From contig SZOR01000112.1 of assembly GCA_030263275.1 (NCBI GenBank), forward strand, positions 1 to 12,786: 12,786 nucleotides of DNA. Direction: 5' to 3'. This DNA is from DSNY01 sp016861185 (GTDB lineage: Bacteria > Pseudomonadota > Gammaproteobacteria > Burkholderiales > Burkholderiaceae_F). The notes beneath the pieces were generated by a model that ran no database searches, was not told where the DNA came from, and saw nothing but the letters and a program-made list of their open reading frames with translations. This document shows, piece by piece, positions 12,478-12,786 of this stretch. Each line of letters starts with the position of its first letter. Positions within the stretch are counted from its first letter, which is position 1. The position numbers and the translations under genes were made by a program.

Positions 12478-12786
12478 ATGACACGCGCCGCCAACCAGTT
12501 GCAGGTAAGGACGATCGAAGCGGCGCGCCCGCGCGCCGCCGATTACTACCTGAACGACGGGCAGCGGCTCGCGGTGCGAGTGTATCCGAGCGGCCGCAAG
12601 ACCTTCGTCTATCGCTACGAACTCGCCGGCCGCATGCGCCGTGTCGAGCACGTCAAGCCGTTCGGCAAGGGGCCCGGCACGCTGTCGCTCGGCGAGGCGC
12701 GCGCCTGGCGCGCCGAACTCGACGAGCTGCGCGCGCGCGGCATCGATCCGGTCGCCGCCACGCTCGCGCAGCGCCATCAACTGCGG
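12478..12786 (+). CDS. P4-type tyrosine integrase, N-terminal part (cut by window edge)
   Basis: The first 103 codons of a rightward gene; the remainder lies past the window. The protein begins MTRAANQLQVRTIEAARPRA and contains the arm-type DNA-binding fold (DUF4102/Arm-DNA-bind_3) of P4-like integrases. Landmarks are YYLNDGQRLAVRVYPSGRKT at about 23-42, FVYRYELAGRMRRVEHVKPFG, LSLGEARAWRAELDELRARG, and the family-typical GIDPVA at about 91-96. The catalytic Arg-His-Arg-Tyr domain is not in view, so activity cannot be judged. It is the only plus-strand gene supported here and stands opposite the core operon. The tRNA-Pro fragment 166 bases before it is the probable attachment site. No strong ribosome site is visible before the ATG, and the frame is open upstream, so the start is tentative. 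Confidence 0.88.
   Translation, partial: MTRAANQLQVRTIEAARPRAADYYLNDGQRLAVRVYPSGRKTFVYRYELAGRMRRVEHVKPFGKGPGTLSLGEARAWRAELDELRARGIDPVAATLAQRHQLR

Noticed and set aside
1..12786. CRISPR arrays, insertion sequences, toxin-antitoxin pairs or defence genes
   Set aside because: I saw no regularly spaced direct repeats, transposase motifs or such genes; apart from the element edge all genes are conserved housekeeping genes.

Overview
The window comes from a GC-rich proteobacterium, most likely a betaproteobacterium of the Burkholderiales. This rests on two conserved gene orders: surE-pcm-nlpD-rpoS, and ndk-rlmN-pilW-rodZ-ispG-hisS-yfgM (bamB is the usual next gene). I recognise these orders from memory; no database search was possible. 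About 96% of the window is ordinary core chromosome. Twelve core genes lie head to tail on the minus strand, with junctions from an 8-base overlap to about 50 bases. The one larger gap is 158 bases, between rlmD and ndk.

Read in the direction of transcription (right to left), the first cluster (12211 to 6579) is surE (nucleotide phosphatase), pcm (isoaspartyl repair), nlpD (amidase activator), rpoS (stationary-phase sigma factor), a PolB-like DEDDy exonuclease, and rlmD (23S rRNA methyltransferase). The theme is stress survival, envelope division control and rRNA modification. The gap at 6421-6578 holds two strong dyad symmetries. The second cluster (6420 to the left edge) is ndk, rlmN, pilW/pilF, rodZ, ispG, hisS and the start of yfgM. 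It covers nucleotide balance, rRNA/tRNA methylation, type IV pilus assembly, rod-shape control, isoprenoid synthesis, tRNA charging and envelope quality control. Short or overlapping junctions suggest operon transcription with translational coupling.

The right end (12268-12786) is the accessory part. It carries the 3' 45 bases of a tRNA-Pro(GGG) gene, from the anticodon loop through CCA, with no 5' half. Beyond it lie about 165 bases containing small inverted repeats and a plausible promoter. Then comes the start of a rightward gene for a P4-type tyrosine integrase, cut by the window edge. This is the junction between the chromosome and a tRNA-targeted integrative element. The cargo is outside the window, so I cannot say what it encodes.

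I found no undescribed system. The points most worth following are the island junction, its likely effect on the promoter of the surE-to-rpoS operon, and the stable hairpin just before surE. The many long plus-strand ORFs opposite the core genes are high-GC shadows.
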